DNA of 5,907 bases from contig CACZTA010000116.1 in assembly GCA_902783935.1 (NCBI GenBank), positions 1-5,907 on the forward strand, in the 5' to 3' direction. Below the pieces are notes generated by a model, which saw only the letters and a list, made by a program, of their open reading frames with translations, was not told where the DNA came from and searched no databases. This DNA comes from an uncultured Lachnospiraceae bacterium. Its GTDB lineage: Bacteria; Bacillota; Clostridia; Lachnospirales; Lachnospiraceae. Below, one piece after another: positions 5,393 through 5,907 of this stretch. The first letter of the stretch is position 1. Every line of letters starts with the position of its first letter. A program made the position numbers and the translations under genes.

Positions 5393-5907
5393 CAGATACG
5401 GCGGGGAGTAAAACCGGGAGAACTTATATATACGGAACAGGCAGGCGCATGGCGGCCGGAGGGGCTGCCATTCTGGCGGCTGTCCTGTTTTTCTGTCTGA
5501 CGGTTTTCTGTGCGGATCTTACTGACGGAAGATATATGATAGAAGTTGCGCTCTCGGGAGGCTCCGGCAGGGCCTCGGTAGCAAGTCCGTGCGGGGTGAG
5601 TGTCTCGAACGGGAAAGTCACGGCGGAAATTGTCTGGAGCAGCCCGCACTATGACTACATGATTGTCGGGGATGAGACATATCTGCCTGTCAATACGGAA
5701 GGGAATTCCGTGTTTGAGATCCCGGTGGCGGATCTGGACGAGGCGCTTCCGGTCAGGGCGGACACGACGGCGATGGGCACCCCCCATGAAATCGCCTATA
5801 CCCTGTCCTTCGACAGCAGCACGCTTGAGAAAGCAGATGAGGAGAAGGCGGAAGCGGGGGCGGACGGCGCGGATGCGTCCGGAACGGCAGGGCAGGAAAC
5901 GGAGTCC
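5368..5907 (+). CDS. Membrane-anchored surface protein with NEAT-like domain, 3' end missing
   Basis: An open frame of 180 codons runs to the window edge without a stop. The ATG at 5368 lies inside larC; it has only a weak GGGA site close upstream, so translation is probably coupled to larC. The predicted N-terminus (MADRKKK, then GRR at 25-27) is basic and precedes a hydrophobic segment (28-49), giving a signal anchor or signal peptide. An alternative ATG at 5449 would remove these positive residues, so it is less likely. Residues about 52-150 form a beta-rich domain with DGRYMIEV, GGSGRASV, NGKVTAEIVWSS, HYDYMIVGDETYLPVN, GNSVFEIPV and PHEIAYTLSFD. The order of motifs (DG-Y, NGK, a paired Tyr motif, FE-PV, H-x-x-Y-T) recalls NEAT haem-binding domains. 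From memory, close sequences occur in Lachnospiraceae metal- or haem-uptake surface proteins and substrate-binding proteins; this needs a search. An acidic Ala/Glu/Gly linker starts at about 155 and runs off the end, so more domains probably follow. Confidence 0.75.
   Translation, partial: MADRKKKLTDTAGSKTGRTYIYGTGRRMAAGGAAILAAVLFFCLTVFCADLTDGRYMIEVALSGGSGRASVASPCGVSVSNGKVTAEIVWSSPHYDYMIVGDETYLPVNTEGNSVFEIPVADLDEALPVRADTTAMGTPHEIAYTLSFDSSTLEKADEEKAEAGADGADASGTAGQETES

Noticed and set aside
4900..5787. Long minus-strand open frame of 295 codons opposite the end of larC and the last gene
   Set aside because: It is rich in Arg, Ser and Pro as expected for antisense of GC-rich coding DNA, has no recognisable domain, and opposes two coding frames with clear protein features.

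Overview
This 5,907-base window looks like chromosomal DNA of a GC-rich member of the Clostridia, most likely Lachnospiraceae-like. That placement is inferred from purine-rich Shine-Dalgarno sites, sigma-A-type promoters, a Sel1-repeat protein, an NhaC-type antiporter typical of anaerobic Bacillota, and an envelope domain that I recall from Lachnospiraceae surface proteins. No RNA genes, insertion sequences, phage genes or CRISPR arrays were seen.

Layout. Bases 1-405 are the 3' end of a Sel1-repeat gene (+). It ends in a strong hairpin that overlaps its stop codon and probably terminates transcription from both sides. Convergent to it, 430-2109 (-) encodes a complete 559-residue NhaC-family Na+/H+ antiporter. 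A 252-base divergent intergenic region (2110-2361) holds one good promoter for each direction. The antiporter leader has a 7-bp hairpin whose loop can pair with the bases between its ribosome binding site and start codon, a riboswitch-like arrangement.

Rightward from there runs an apparent operon. First is a secreted 534-residue protein of unknown function (2362-3966), with four beta-rich modules split by a PESIAEL heptad linker. Next, 22 bases on, is larC (3989-5392), the nickel insertase of the nickel-pincer cofactor pathway, with an unusually long His/Asp/Glu heptad insert. Last is a membrane-anchored extracellular protein (5368-5907, running off the window), which overlaps larC by 25 bases and carries a NEAT-like beta domain.

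How the genes may work together. LarC is the only confidently assigned enzyme of the operon; it inserts Ni into the pincer nucleotide used by lactate racemase and related LarA enzymes. The two flanking genes encode exported proteins, so the operon may join surface metal handling to cytoplasmic nickel insertion. This is a hypothesis. No larA, larB or larE is present in the window, and the last gene is cut off before its main functional part, if it has one, can be seen.
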